A stretch of 64,000 nt of DNA from Pseudaestuariivita rosea (GTDB lineage: Bacteria; Pseudomonadota; Alphaproteobacteria; Rhodobacterales; Rhodobacteraceae), in the NCBI RefSeq assembly GCF_017592335.1, contig NZ_JACNMP010000003.1, forward strand, positions 151,729 through 215,728, in the 5' to 3' direction. The notes beneath the pieces are model-generated. The model was not told where the DNA came from. It worked only from the letters and a program-made list of their open reading frames with translations, and ran no database searches. Shown one piece after another: positions 8,730 to 17,064 of the stretch. The position numbers were made by a program, and so were the translations under genes. Position 1 is the stretch's first letter. Every line of letters starts with the position of its first letter.

Positions 8730-9311
8730 CTATTCCTTGGGTAAATCAGCATTTCGACCGGCCAGTAGAACGCTGATTGTATAGGCAGTCTTCGGTTGTA
8801 AGCCCGCCATGACCTCGGCCGCAGCGTCGGGACGCATCCGCGCCAGAAAACCGGCGGCAAATTCTGGTGCCATCTCCTCAAAAAGGGCAGCGGCATCCTT
8901 GGGTTTCATATTCTCATAAACCGCCGTCAGCCGTGATACATCGTCTTCCGCGGCACTCTCGACCCGCGCCAAGGTCGCGGCGAGTTCCTCTTCTGCTGTT
9001 ACAAGGGCATCGTAGTTTTCGCGGATTGCGACCTCGGCGTGGGCCAGTTCCTGCATCCGTTTCTCAAGTTGCGCTTCGCGTTCTTCAAGACGTGACTCGC
9101 GGGCTTGAATGGCAGCCAAAACAGGTTCCAGATCAGCCGAACACGTTTGGGTTTCGGCAATCACCTCGGCTTCGGAAAACGACTCAAACTCTCGTGCGAC
9201 CGCTTCACCAACCCCACCCGACAGCCGAAATATGCCCGACGCCGCTAATAGTCCCGCAATCAGAAACAACGTCCCTTTACCACGGCGGGTCTTCTTTTGT
9301 TTTCTGGCCAT
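8730..9311 (-). CDS. motE: MotE-like periplasmic coiled-coil protein
   Basis: A 193-residue protein with a basic N terminus (MARKQKKTRRGKG), one membrane segment, a long coiled coil (about residues 65-125) and a C-terminal MgtE-N/FliG-like domain (VYENMKPKDAAALFEEMAPEFAAGFLARM...). This matches the MotE/YlxF type found in flagellar operons. In rhizobia MotE is a periplasmic chaperone for a motor protein. Its start overlaps the stop of the gene upstream (TAATG), and it sits between motA and fliL. The family call is good; the exact role in this lineage is inferred. Confidence 0.75.
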   Translation of the reverse strand: MARKQKKTRRGKGTLFLIAGLLAASGIFRLSGGVGEAVAREFESFSEAEVIAETQTCSADLEPVLAAIQARESRLEEREAQLEKRMQELAHAEVAIRENYDALVTAEEELAATLARVESAAEDDVSRLTAVYENMKPKDAAALFEEMAPEFAAGFLARMRPDAAAEVMAGLQPKTAYTISVLLAGRNADLPKE

Positions 9312-9676
9312 TAATGCGCCCCCCGTTCACGATGGCGCATAAAGACAGGTTCATCTTTGGGCTTAGCGGGGGGTGCGGATGACGCTTGCGCCTCGGGCAA
9401 ATCATGCATCGATGCAACCAGCAATTCCAAACGTTTGGCAGCAGTTTCGGCACGTTCGGTCAATTCAGTCAGTGATCCAGCCGAATATTGCGCAGTTTTC
9501 TGGGCGTGCTGCAGCGTCTTTGTCATATCATCGACTTGCGCAGACAAGACAGCAACAGCGCCCCCCACACCTTTCTCTAGGTCAGTAAACCGACGCAACC
9601 GACGTGAAAGAATCATGCAATAAAACGCAGCGGCTAGCGCGCCTGCGACCAGTAGAATATCTGCAATCAGACTCAT
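9311..9676 (-). CDS. DUF6468-like flagellar-cluster membrane protein
   Basis: A 121-residue protein with one N-terminal membrane helix (IADILLVAGALAAAFYCMIL), a short basic segment (SRRLRRFTDLEKG), a helical coiled-coil stretch and a Pro-rich tail. Small proteins of this layout are found between fliL and motE-type genes in alphaproteobacteria and, as far as I recall, are catalogued as DUF6468. The gene follows fliL by 11 bp and overlaps the motE-like gene by 1 bp. No biochemical role is evident; a scaffold or assembly role is conjecture. Confidence 0.6.
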   Translation of the reverse strand: MSLIADILLVAGALAAAFYCMILSRRLRRFTDLEKGVGGAVAVLSAQVDDMTKTLQHAQKTAQYSAGSLTELTERAETAAKRLELLVASMHDLPEAQASSAPPAKPKDEPVFMRHRERGAH

Positions 9677-9687
9677 TGAAGTGTTCC

Positions 9688-10170
9688 TTAGGTTAAGACG
9701 AATTCTATGATCAGCAGGTCTTTGACGTAGTCTTCGCCCACCACCATCTGCACACGACGCAACATTTGACCGCGCAGGCGAACCAACGCGCTTGGATCTT
9801 CGATTTCCGAAAGCTCGACGGCCCGCAGATAGCTGTTCAGAACATCGATCACGCGGGGCAAACGGGCTGCAACATCTTCCTCATGCCCTGCCTGCACCTC
9901 AAGCTGAGCCTGAAAACGCAGATGTGTTTTATCAGCGCCGCGTCCAAGCGAGATTAAAAGTGGATCCATCGGAACAAAGGCTACCTTGGGTAACGCACTC
10001 GTTTCCTTGGATACCATCTGTTTTTCTTGCGGTGCAGCCCCTAGAATCATGCCTGATTGCACGGCAAAAAAGCCACCGCCGCCGCCCACAAGCGCCAAGA
10101 CAAGCCCCATAATCAACGGTAATTTCGAAGATTTCTTCTTCGGTTCGGTATCTTCCTGTTCCTCAGCCAT
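9688..10170 (-). CDS. fliL: Flagellar basal-body protein FliL
   Basis: A 160-residue protein with an acidic/basic cytoplasmic tail (MAEEQEDTEPKKKSSK), one membrane helix (LPLIMGLVLALVGGGGGFFAV) and a periplasmic FliL domain. The domain carries VPMDPLLISLG...HLRFQAQLEV...PRVIDVLNSYLR and ends with VKDLLIIEFVL. FliL associates with the stator and MS ring and supports torque or swarming. It is the first gene of the leftward fliL-DUF6468-motE-motA group and diverges from fliF across a 126-bp intergenic region. Confidence 0.93.
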   Translation of the reverse strand: MAEEQEDTEPKKKSSKLPLIMGLVLALVGGGGGFFAVQSGMILGAAPQEKQMVSKETSALPKVAFVPMDPLLISLGRGADKTHLRFQAQLEVQAGHEEDVAARLPRVIDVLNSYLRAVELSEIEDPSALVRLRGQMLRRVQMVVGEDYVKDLLIIEFVLT

Positions 10171-10217
10171 TCTATGCCCCGGTTGATTTTGATGAATCCT
10201 CTATAAACCGCAGGAAG

Positions 10218-10232
10218 CTAACCGATTGTTAA
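10218..10232. promoter_or_regulatory. Candidate CtrA box between fliL and fliF
   Basis: The plus strand reads CTAACCGATTGTTAA; on the minus strand this is TTAA-N7-TTAG, one mismatch from the CtrA half-site pair TTAA-N7-TTAA. It lies in the divergent fliL/fliF promoter region. CtrA activates flagellar genes in many alphaproteobacteria, so the context fits, but the site is short and imperfect. Confidence 0.35.
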
Positions 10233-10296
10233 TAAGCATCCTCCATGAGTCGCTATCAGACGGGGGCAGAATGCCCAAACTTAAGGGAGTTTCGTC

Positions 10297-11931
10297 TTGC
10301 AGCAAATCCAAGCTGTCTGGAGAGGATTAGACAATCGACGTCGCATGGTGGTTGCCATTGCGACGGTTGCCATGTTTGTCACCGTTCTTGCGTTGTCGCG
10401 TGTGGCAACCAATCCGTCGATGTCTTTACTCTATTCAGGTCTTGAGACATCTGCATCCGGCGAAGTGATTACCGCGCTTGAAGCCCGTAGTGTCCCTTAT
10501 GAAGTGCGTGGAGATGCAATTTATGTCGATAGCGCGCAGCGTGACATCCTTAGAATGTCGCTTGCAAGCGAGGGTCTTCCTGCAACGGGTGGGGCGGGCT
10601 ACGAATTGCTTGATTCACTTTCGGGGTTCGGCACGACATCGCAGATGTTTGACGCTGCATATTGGCGCGCCAAGGAAGGCGAATTGGCCAGAACGATCAT
10701 TGCCAGTCCCAATATCAAAAGCGCCCGGGTCCATATCTCCAGCCCCAGCGCGCAACCATTTGCACGAAATATCAATCCGACCGCCTCGGTCTGGGTGACA
10801 TCATCCAACGGCACGATCAGCGCAGCACAGGCCAATGCGCTGCGGTTTCTAGTTTCGTCAGCGGTTGCCGGTCTGGCACCCGAGAATGTCTCGGTGATTG
10901 ACGGGCAGGGAAATCTGATCGGAGCCCCCGACGAACCCAGTGCACCAAGCGGGTCGGATTTGGATCGGGCGGCGGCCCTGAAACAGAGCGTTGAACGCCT
11001 ACTGGCCGCCCGTGTTGGCGCAGGAAACGCGATCGTTGAGGTTAGCCTTGAAACGGTGACAGACCGGGAATCGATTGTCGAACGTCGCTTTGATCCCGAA
11101 AGCCGGGTGGCAATCAGCACCGATACGGAAGAGCGGACCAACACCGCCAGCGGTCAATCAGGCGGGACCGTAACAGTGGCCTCAAACCTGCCGGACGGCG
11201 AGGCCAATGCGCAACAGGGCAGCAACTCCAGCCAGAACTCGGAAACCCGCGAACGCATTAATTATGAGGTCTCGGAAACACAGCGTGAGGTGCTGCGCGC
11301 GCCGGGTGCGATCAAGCGGCTGACCGTTGCGGTCCTTGTCGATGGCATTGCGCAAACCAGTGATACCGGTGAACAGGTTTTCCAGCCCCGCCCCGATGTC
11401 GAGCTTGAGGCCCTTCGCGAACTGGTCGCATCTGCTGTCGGCTTCAGTGAAGCGCGCGGCGACGTCATCACGATCAAATCCATGGCGTTTGAGCCCTTGG
11501 CCGAACTTGGAACCACTGCCCAGCAATCCATGCTGTCCGGCTTTAATCTGAACGTCATGACGTTGATTCAGTTGGTAGTTCTGGCTTTGGTCACACTGCT
11601 TTTGGGCCTTTTCGTGGTGCGGCCCATTCTGTTGGCCAGACCCGCACCGGCGGTACCCGAATTGGCGCCACCCTCACCTGCCTTTGATACCGAACCGCCG
11701 GGCTTACCTTCATTAGATGGTGAAATTGCAGGCGACGATGACATGCCCGTCATGTCCACCCCGCCCAGTTTCGACTTTCCGGTCGCCAACGACATGGGCA
11801 GCGATTTCGAACCCTTGCCAAATCTGAACAATGATCCCGTCGCCCGTCTGCGTAACCTGATCGATGAACGTCAGGATGAGACCGTCGAAATCCTTCGCAA
11901 ATGGATGGAAGATGAAGAGGAGAAAGCCTGA
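10297..11931 (+). CDS. fliF: Flagellar MS-ring protein FliF
   Basis: A 544-residue protein that forms the membrane-supramembrane ring, the base on which the rod, C ring and export gate assemble. It has an N-terminal membrane helix, ring-building motifs (SLLYSGLETSASGEVITALEA; ARVHISSPSAQPFARN; ASVWV), a long periplasmic domain, and a second membrane helix (about residues 415-440) followed by the FliG-binding tail (DPVARLRNLIDERQDETVEILRKWM). The start is TTG with a GGGAG ribosome site 7 nt upstream; the next ATG (10345) would cut into the N-terminal helix. The stop overlaps the fliH start (TGATG). Confidence 0.95.
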   Translation: MQQIQAVWRGLDNRRRMVVAIATVAMFVTVLALSRVATNPSMSLLYSGLETSASGEVITALEARSVPYEVRGDAIYVDSAQRDILRMSLASEGLPATGGAGYELLDSLSGFGTTSQMFDAAYWRAKEGELARTIIASPNIKSARVHISSPSAQPFARNINPTASVWVTSSNGTISAAQANALRFLVSSAVAGLAPENVSVIDGQGNLIGAPDEPSAPSGSDLDRAAALKQSVERLLAARVGAGNAIVEVSLETVTDRESIVERRFDPESRVAISTDTEERTNTASGQSGGTVTVASNLPDGEANAQQGSNSSQNSETRERINYEVSETQREVLRAPGAIKRLTVAVLVDGIAQTSDTGEQVFQPRPDVELEALRELVASAVGFSEARGDVITIKSMAFEPLAELGTTAQQSMLSGFNLNVMTLIQLVVLALVTLLLGLFVVRPILLARPAPAVPELAPPSPAFDTEPPGLPSLDGEIAGDDDMPVMSTPPSFDFPVANDMGSDFEPLPNLNNDPVARLRNLIDERQDETVEILRKWMEDEEEKA

Positions 11932-12542
11932 TGACGGCGCTTCTTGAGTTGGAAGATTTTGGCGTACCCGAACCACAGCCAAATGTGGTGTCCGAAACCG
12001 AATTGGAAGAAGCAAAGCTGGATGCTTTCGAAAATGGTTACAAAGCGGGATGGGCAGATGCGGAAAAAAGTGCCGACGATGCACGCACCCGCATAACGGC
12101 TGAGTTTGCACAAAATTTGCAGGATCTCAGCTTTACCTATCACGAGGCCCGCAGCCACATCCTGAAAACACTGGAACCCGTCTTTCGTGAGATGACCGCA
12201 GCTGTTCTGCCGAAAATCGCGCAAGACAGTCTTTTGCCGATGATCGTAGATCAGATCATGAAAGCGGCAAACGGTACGGTCGATGCCCCGATGCACATCG
12301 CGGTAGCAGAAGAAAATCTACCCCAGCTAGAATCCATGATCCCAGAAACGCAGCCTTTCCCACTAACGGTTTTTGCCGATGCCTCGCTCAGCGTCGGGCA
12401 GGCATTCATCCAGCACGGCAGCACGGCCCAACACATCGACATGGATCATACAACCCACAAAATTCGACAGCTGGTAGAAGATTTTTTCACGCTGTCACAA
12501 GAGGATACGCAAAATGACCGATCTCAACACCCAATCGCCTGA
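11931..12542 (+). CDS. fliH: FliH-like flagellar export ATPase regulator
   Basis: A 203-residue soluble protein with an acidic, helical N-terminal half (LEEAKLDAFENGYKAGWADAEKSADDARTRI) and a C-terminal domain typical of FliH/HrpE-type stalk proteins. The GYxxGxxxA pattern seen here is common in FliH. It would hold the export ATPase FliI and deliver it to the gate. It is coupled to fliF by TGATG and overlaps fliN by 29 bp. Sequence conservation in this family is low, so the name rests on layout and on its place between fliF and fliN. fliG and fliI are not in the window. Confidence 0.75.
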   Translation: MTALLELEDFGVPEPQPNVVSETELEEAKLDAFENGYKAGWADAEKSADDARTRITAEFAQNLQDLSFTYHEARSHILKTLEPVFREMTAAVLPKIAQDSLLPMIVDQIMKAANGTVDAPMHIAVAEENLPQLESMIPETQPFPLTVFADASLSVGQAFIQHGSTAQHIDMDHTTHKIRQLVEDFFTLSQEDTQNDRSQHPIA

Positions 12543-12807
12543 AGACCCATCCGCCAGCCCTTTCACTCAGGTCCCTATCGAAATCACGATCTCGGTCGGA
12601 ACAGCGCGGCCGAAGGTCAAAGAGCTTTTGGATCTGTCGCCCAACTCGGTCCTGCCTTTGGACCGCGCCGTTGACGACCCGGTCGAATTGTTCATCGGTG
12701 ACCGGCTGATCGCACGGGGTGTGCTTGAGGAGTTGGACGGCAAACGCGCCGGTCAACTTGCCGTTCGCTTAACCGAAGTCGCTGATATGAAAAACGGTTT
12801 GGAATGA
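12514..12807 (+). CDS. fliN: Flagellar C-ring switch protein FliN
   Basis: A 97-residue protein that is almost entirely one SpoA domain: VPIEITISVGTARPKVKELLDL, PLDRAVDDPVELFIGDRLIARGVL and the final VRLTEV. FliN builds the bottom of the C ring and binds FliH. GAGG lies 8 nt upstream of the ATG. It overlaps fliH by 29 bp and fliP by 4 bp (ATGA). The length agrees with short alphaproteobacterial FliN proteins. Confidence 0.94.
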   Translation: MTDLNTQSPEDPSASPFTQVPIEITISVGTARPKVKELLDLSPNSVLPLDRAVDDPVELFIGDRLIARGVLEELDGKRAGQLAVRLTEVADMKNGLE

Positions 12808-13532
12808 CACGACTTCTGCCCATTGTCCTGCTGATGGCGCTCGCCCTGGCGGCGCCCGCTTCGGCACAGGATATCTCAATCTCGCTCGGCGACGATGGCT
12901 CTCTTTCTGGGCGGGCGATCCAGCTTTTTGCGTTGATCACCGTGCTTAGCCTGGTGCCAGGCTTGGCGATCATGATCACCTGTTTTCCGTTTATGGTCAC
13001 GGTCTTGGCCATTCTGCGGCAGGCGATCGGGCTGCAGCAATCCCCACCAAACATGCTGATCGTCAGTCTGGCCCTGTTTCTAACTTACTTCGTGATGGAG
13101 CCCGTCTTCATGGAGGCTTACGTCAACGGGATCGAACCTTTGACCAATCAGGAAATCGAGATCGAGGAAGCCTTTATAAGAACCATGGAGCCGTTTCGCG
13201 TCTTCATGGCGGCGCGTGTCGACCCTGATATCTATGCAACCTTCGCCGACCTAAGGCCGCAATCCGACCCAACGCTTAGCGAAGAATCGCCCTTGTCGCT
13301 GATGGTACCGTCGTTCCTGTTGTCTGAAATCGAACGCGCGTTCAAAATCGGGTTCCTGATTTTCCTGCCATTCCTGATCATCGATCTAGTTGTCGCGGCC
13401 GTACTGATGTCGATGGGTATGATGATGGTGCCGCCCGCGATCGTGTCGTTGCCATTCAAACTGGCGTTCTTTGTCGTCGCAGACGGTTGGAGCCTGATTG
13501 CAGGCAGTCTGGTTCGAAGTTACTTCAGCTAA
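12804..13532 (+). CDS. fliP: Flagellar export gate protein FliP
   Basis: A 242-residue export-gate core protein made with a cleavable signal peptide (MTRLLPIVLLMALALAAPASAQ). The mature part has four membrane helices and carries the family motifs: LSLVPGLAIMITCFPFMVTVLAILRQAIGLQQSPPNMLIVSLALFLTYFVM, then AFKIGFLIFLPFLIIDLVVAAVLMSMGMMMVPP. Last gene of the fliF-fliH-fliN-fliP run; it converges with cobO 37 bp further on, with a hairpin in the gap. Confidence 0.97.
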   Translation: MTRLLPIVLLMALALAAPASAQDISISLGDDGSLSGRAIQLFALITVLSLVPGLAIMITCFPFMVTVLAILRQAIGLQQSPPNMLIVSLALFLTYFVMEPVFMEAYVNGIEPLTNQEIEIEEAFIRTMEPFRVFMAARVDPDIYATFADLRPQSDPTLSEESPLSLMVPSFLLSEIERAFKIGFLIFLPFLIIDLVVAAVLMSMGMMMVPPAIVSLPFKLAFFVVADGWSLIAGSLVRSYFS

Positions 13533-13533
13533 C

Positions 13534-13568
13534 GATCGGCAGATCGGCAGATATGCTGGTCTGCCGAT
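13534..13568. terminator. Hairpin between convergent fliP and cobO
   Basis: A tandem GATCGGCA pair (13534-13549) runs into a perfect 9-bp inverted repeat, ATCGGCAGA at 13543-13551 and TCTGCCGAT at 13560-13568. It fills the gap between two convergent stop codons. There is no strong T-run, so termination from both sides is inferred from position. Confidence 0.5.
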
Positions 13569-13569
13569 A

Positions 13570-14163
13570 TCAGAAATCCACACCGCGTTGCGCTTTGATA
13601 CCAACCTGAAACGGGTGTTTGACTTCACGCATCTCACTGACAAGATCAGCGTAATCGCAAAGTTCAGACTTGGCATCACGCCCCGTCAGGATCACACTTG
13701 TCCGATCCGAACGCTGTTTCAATCCATCCAAAACAGCTTGCACATCCAGATAGTCATACCGCAGGGCGATATTGATTTCATCCAGAACGATCAGGTCAAA
13801 ATCACCACTTTCCATCATCTGGATGGCATGATCAAAGGCTGCCACGGCCGCTTTGGTATCCTGATCCTTGTCCTGGGTATCCCACGTAAAACCATCGCCC
13901 ATCGTAAGCCAGGTTAATTCATCCGGGAACTTCTTGAAAAACTGACGCTCGCCCGTGATCCACTTGCCCTTGATGAATTGAACAACAGCCACTTTTTGCC
14001 CCCAGCCCAGCGCCCGCGCAATCACACCAAACGCCGAACTGGACTTGCCTTTGCCATTGCCCGTGTGCACCAGAACCAGACCCCGACCGGGATCGACAGC
14101 CTCGGACGTTTTCTTTTTCTGCGCGGCCTGCAGCTTTTGCATTTTTTCTTTGTGGGTATCCAT
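13570..14163 (-). CDS. cobO: Cob(I)yrinic acid a,c-diamide adenosyltransferase
   Basis: A 197-residue cytoplasmic enzyme that transfers the adenosyl group of ATP to the cobalt of corrinoids, a late step in making adenosylcobalamin. It has the P-loop GNGKGKSSSAFG near residue 40, the VQFIKGKW segment and the DEINIALRYDYL motif of the CobO/CobA/BtuR family. I start at the ATG at 14163 because GAAAGGG lies at a good distance; an adjacent ATG (14166) has too short a spacing. No other cobalamin gene is visible in the window. A strong terminator lies just upstream, so cobO is probably transcribed from its own promoter. Confidence 0.95.
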   Translation of the reverse strand: MDTHKEKMQKLQAAQKKKTSEAVDPGRGLVLVHTGNGKGKSSSAFGVIARALGWGQKVAVVQFIKGKWITGERQFFKKFPDELTWLTMGDGFTWDTQDKDQDTKAAVAAFDHAIQMMESGDFDLIVLDEINIALRYDYLDVQAVLDGLKQRSDRTSVILTGRDAKSELCDYADLVSEMREVKHPFQVGIKAQRGVDF

Positions 14164-14216
14164 CATATGCCCTTTCTTTCGGCACAAGATGGCATGGCGA
14201 TCCGAAATAACAACAT

Positions 14217-14242
14217 TAAAAAGGCCGCCCAGGCGGACGGCC
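14217..14242 (-). terminator. Rho-independent terminator of the small gene at 14265-14450
   Basis: On the minus strand GGCCGTCC-GCCT-GGGCGGCC forms an 8-bp stem (one G-U pair) with a 4-nt loop, followed by TTTTTAA. It is placed 23 bp after the stop of the 61-codon gene and ahead of cobO, so it should end that short transcript. Confidence 0.85.
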
Positions 14243-14264
14243 AATCACAGCTATCGCGCTATAT

Positions 14265-14450
14265 TCAGGCTAGTTCACCCCGTGCGATCCGAAGATATTT
14301 TTGCACGTGTAACTGCTGTCGTGTCCGCGGGCGTTGGCGCAGTTTTCGTACAATGGATGATGTCGCCTTGCGACGCTCAAGCTTAAGAAACTGCTGCACA
14401 CGAAGCGTGTCATTGCCGCCGTGGTCCTGATCCAGAATATGCTTGGCCAT
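14265..14450 (-). CDS. Small basic protein, unknown
   Basis: A 61-residue, arginine-rich protein (MAKHILDQDHGGNDTLRVQQ...). The ATG at 14450 has a very strong ribosome site, GGGAGGAGA, 6 nt upstream, and a terminator follows the stop. It therefore looks like a complete single-gene transcription unit between queG and cobO. I see no domain. The basic C-terminal half (RRKATSSIVRKLRQRPRTRQQ) could bind nucleic acid or ribosomes, but that is only a guess from charge. Confidence 0.65.
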   Translation of the reverse strand: MAKHILDQDHGGNDTLRVQQFLKLERRKATSSIVRKLRQRPRTRQQLHVQKYLRIARGELA

Positions 14451-14510
14451 GCTGTCTCCTCCCAAAGTGATGCGATTTATATAACATACAACCACCAGGT
14501 TTTTTAGACC

Positions 14511-15557
14511 TCATATCGCTGAAAGCTGTTCGACGGCCCATCGGGCTGCATCAGAAACAGCCGGGTCAGGATCATTCAACAGCTTCTTTGCAGCAGGCAG
14601 CAAGGACACATCGCCAGAGTTTCCAATGGCATACAAGATATTGCGCACAAAACGATCCCGGCCGATCCGCTTGATGGGGGATCCCGAAAAAAGCGCCCGA
14701 AAACCAGCATCGTCCAGAACCACCAACTCCGCCAAGCGCGGCGACAGCAAATCGGGGCGGGCCTTGTACTTGATTTCCTGCGACGTCACCGCGAACTTGT
14801 TCCAGGGGCAAATCGCCAGACAATCGTCGCAGCCATATATCCGGTTGCCCAGCAAAGGGCGCAGCTGCGGATCGACAGGCCCTTTATGTTCAATGGTCAG
14901 ATAAGAAATGCAACGTCGCGCATCCAACTGAAACGGTGCGGGGAAGGCATTCGTTGGACAAATATCCAGACAGGCCGTGCAGCTGCCGCAGTTTTCAACG
15001 CCCGCTGTATCAACCGGAAAATCGATCGTCGTGAAAATCGCCCCCAGAAAAAACCAGTTCCCCAGATCACGGCTCAGCAAATTCGTATGCTTCCCCTGCC
15101 ATCCCAAACCAGCGGCCTGCGCAAGTGGTTTTTCCATCACAGGCGCGGTATCGACAAAAACTTTGATCTGACCGTCTGCCTGATCCAACAGCCAGCGTCC
15201 CACGCGTTTCAAACGCTTTTTGACAACGTCATGATAGTCGCGATTTTGCGCATAAACGCTGATGGCGGCACGATCTTTCTGCTGCAGCACCTCAAGCGGA
15301 TCATGGTCAGGCGTGTAAGGTTCTGCCAGCATAATGACTGACCGTGCCTCGGGCCACAGCGCCGCCGGGCTGCCACGCCAATGCATACGCTCCGCCATCC
15401 AGGTCATCTGACCATGCCGACCCTGTGCAACAAAGTCATCCAACCTGTTTGCGATGTCAGGTACCGCGTCAGGGCGGCAAATGCCCAGTTTTGCAAAACC
15501 AGCCTGATTTGCAAAATCAATCAGTCGCGTCTTCAGATCAGAAGTCGAGGTCGGCAT
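14511..15557 (-). CDS. queG: Epoxyqueuosine reductase QueG
   Basis: A 348-residue iron-sulfur and cobalamin enzyme that makes queuosine from epoxyqueuosine in the wobble base of certain tRNAs. It has the two ferredoxin-type clusters [12 protein letters not shown] and [11 protein letters not shown], the [26 protein letters not shown] segment near the active site, and a C-terminal HEAT-like region. The ATG at 15557 gives the usual length; it lies inside the end of the upstream transferase gene, a 20-bp overlap. The cobalamin it needs ties it loosely to the nearby cobO. Confidence 0.95.
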   Translation of the reverse strand: MPTSTSDLKTRLIDFANQAGFAKLGICRPDAVPDIANRLDDFVAQGRHGQMTWMAERMHWRGSPAALWPEARSVIMLAEPYTPDHDPLEVLQQKDRAAISVYAQNRDYHDVVKKRLKRVGRWLLDQADGQIKVFVDTAPVMEKPLAQAAGLGWQGKHTNLLSRDLGNWFFLGAIFTTIDFPVDTAGVENCGSCTACLDICPTNAFPAPFQLDARRCISYLTIEHKGPVDPQLRPLLGNRIYGCDDCLAICPWNKFAVTSQEIKYKARPDLLSPRLAELVVLDDAGFRALFSGSPIKRIGRDRFVRNILYAIGNSGDVSLLPAAKKLLNDPDPAVSDAARWAVEQLSAI

Positions 15558-16203
15558 AATGCGACGGAGGAGGAAAGCCCGCGATGTGATCGGCCAGAAG
15601 ACCACGGAAAGCCGGCCGCGATTTGATCTTGGCGTACCAATCGCGCACATTTTCAGACCGGTTCCAGTCCACATCCGAAATATAATCCAACGACGACAAA
15701 TGTGCCGCCGCCGCAAAATCCGCCAGCGTCATCGCATTGCCAGCCAGCCAGCGCCGCTGATCCAACAGCCAGGACATATAATCAAGGTGATATTTGATGG
15801 CCTTGGCACCTTCCTTTACGTTCTTGCTGTCAGGATAACCCTGCTTGGTGATCTTTTTATTCACACGCTCATAAAGCAGCTTGCTGGTGACTTCTTGATG
15901 AAACTTATCATCAAACCAGGCAACCAGTCTGCGGACTTCATACTTGTCTTCCGGCTTTCGCGGGAAAAGCGGCGGGTCGGGATACAAATCTTCTATCAAT
16001 TCGCAGATGGCGCCGCTTTCGGGCATCATGCGTCCGTTCATCTTTAAGATCGGCACCTTACCCGCAGGATTACGGCGCATAAATTCTGGGTCTTGCTCCC
16101 AATATCGCTCTTCGACCAGTTCGACTTCGATCTTCTTTTCAGCCAAACATAGGCGAACTTTCCGACAAAAGGGGGAAAGCGGTACGTGAAAAAGGCGGTT
16201 CAT
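15538..16203 (-). CDS. Glutathione S-transferase family protein
   Basis: A 221-residue protein with a thioredoxin-like N-terminal domain ([28 protein letters not shown]), the cis-proline loop ([24 protein letters not shown]) and an all-helical C-terminal domain with [16 protein letters not shown]. It most likely uses glutathione, but the substrate cannot be read from the sequence. The SPFCRK motif has a Ser/Cys start to helix 1, so a Ser- or Cys-type chemistry is possible. It overlaps queG, so the two are co-transcribed. Confidence 0.88.
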   Translation of the reverse strand: MNRLFHVPLSPFCRKVRLCLAEKKIEVELVEERYWEQDPEFMRRNPAGKVPILKMNGRMMPESGAICELIEDLYPDPPLFPRKPEDKYEVRRLVAWFDDKFHQEVTSKLLYERVNKKITKQGYPDSKNVKEGAKAIKYHLDYMSWLLDQRRWLAGNAMTLADFAAAAHLSSLDYISDVDWNRSENVRDWYAKIKSRPAFRGLLADHIAGFPPPSHYADLDF

Positions 16204-16255
16204 TTGTATTCTGCTCGGTCTGTTTTGATCTCAATGCCTTGGAATTGCCACATTT

Positions 16256-17017
16256 TCAACCTTGGAAGCAATCCGCACGCCCATCAGCGCGGATCGCGGC
16301 CGCTCCGCTGACAATCTGAGAGGTTCTTTGCTGCACAAACCCTGACGGACGAGAGGCCGAACGACGTTTGGGGCTGGGCAGAATCGCTGCCAGACGTGCG
16401 GCCTGTGTTGCAGAAAGCTGATCAGCATCGACCCCAAAATAATGACGTGCCGCCGCCTGAACGCCAAAGACACCTTCGTCGAATTCCGCGACATTCAGAT
16501 AGACCTCGACGATCCGTTGTTTGGACCACATTGCCTCAACCACCGGAGTCAACAGCGCCTCTAGCCCCTTTCGGGTCCAACTGCGATCATGCCACAAAAA
16601 GACATTTTTGACGACCTGCTGGCTGATGGTCGAGGCCCCGCGGCGACCGCCTTCTGCAATTACGTCGCGGATCGCATCGACATCAAATCCCCAATGCAAA
16701 CAGTAATTTGCATCCTCAGCCGCTACAACCGATCGCGCCATGACCGGCGATATACGCTCAATCGGAACCCATTCGTGTTTCAGGTTTCCCAATCGCTGAG
16801 CTTCTTCGTTCATATAGATAGTCGACGGTGGGTCAACAAAGCTGAACAAGCCAACGACGGCCAAAACAAGCAATACAGCATAAAACGTTACCTGCCAGGT
16901 CAGACGCCAAAGCCATAGAATAGGGCGCAATAAAAGCGGCGTGCTGTTGTAACCCGCTTTTGTCCGTCTTCCGCCCCGCGATTTGCGCTTGGGTCTAAGT
17001 GTTGTCAAGTCTGTCAT
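16256..17017 (-). CDS. mtgA: Monofunctional peptidoglycan glycosyltransferase
   Basis: A 253-residue family-51 transglycosylase that polymerises lipid II into glycan chains. It shows a basic N terminus, one membrane anchor (about residues 30-55) and the family motifs EDANYCLHWGFD with the catalytic Glu, RRGASTISQQVVKNVFLW, RKGLEALLTPVVEAMWSKQRIVEVYLN and FGVQAAARHYFG. The second ATG at 17017 is better spaced from AGGA than the one at 17023. The C terminus is short and ends soon after SPKRRSASRP. Confidence 0.95.
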   Translation of the reverse strand: MTDLTTLRPKRKSRGGRRTKAGYNSTPLLLRPILWLWRLTWQVTFYAVLLVLAVVGLFSFVDPPSTIYMNEEAQRLGNLKHEWVPIERISPVMARSVVAAEDANYCLHWGFDVDAIRDVIAEGGRRGASTISQQVVKNVFLWHDRSWTRKGLEALLTPVVEAMWSKQRIVEVYLNVAEFDEGVFGVQAAARHYFGVDADQLSATQAARLAAILPSPKRRSASRPSGFVQQRTSQIVSGAAAIRADGRADCFQG

Positions 17018-17064
17018 CGCCATAGTCCTATGGCTTTAAACAAAACCGTCAAGAATACATTCGT

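Noticed and set aside
14451..14510. Cobalamin riboswitch near cobO
   Set aside because: The gap is only about 60 bp and lacks the conserved B12-box; the terminator at 14217 separates it from cobO.
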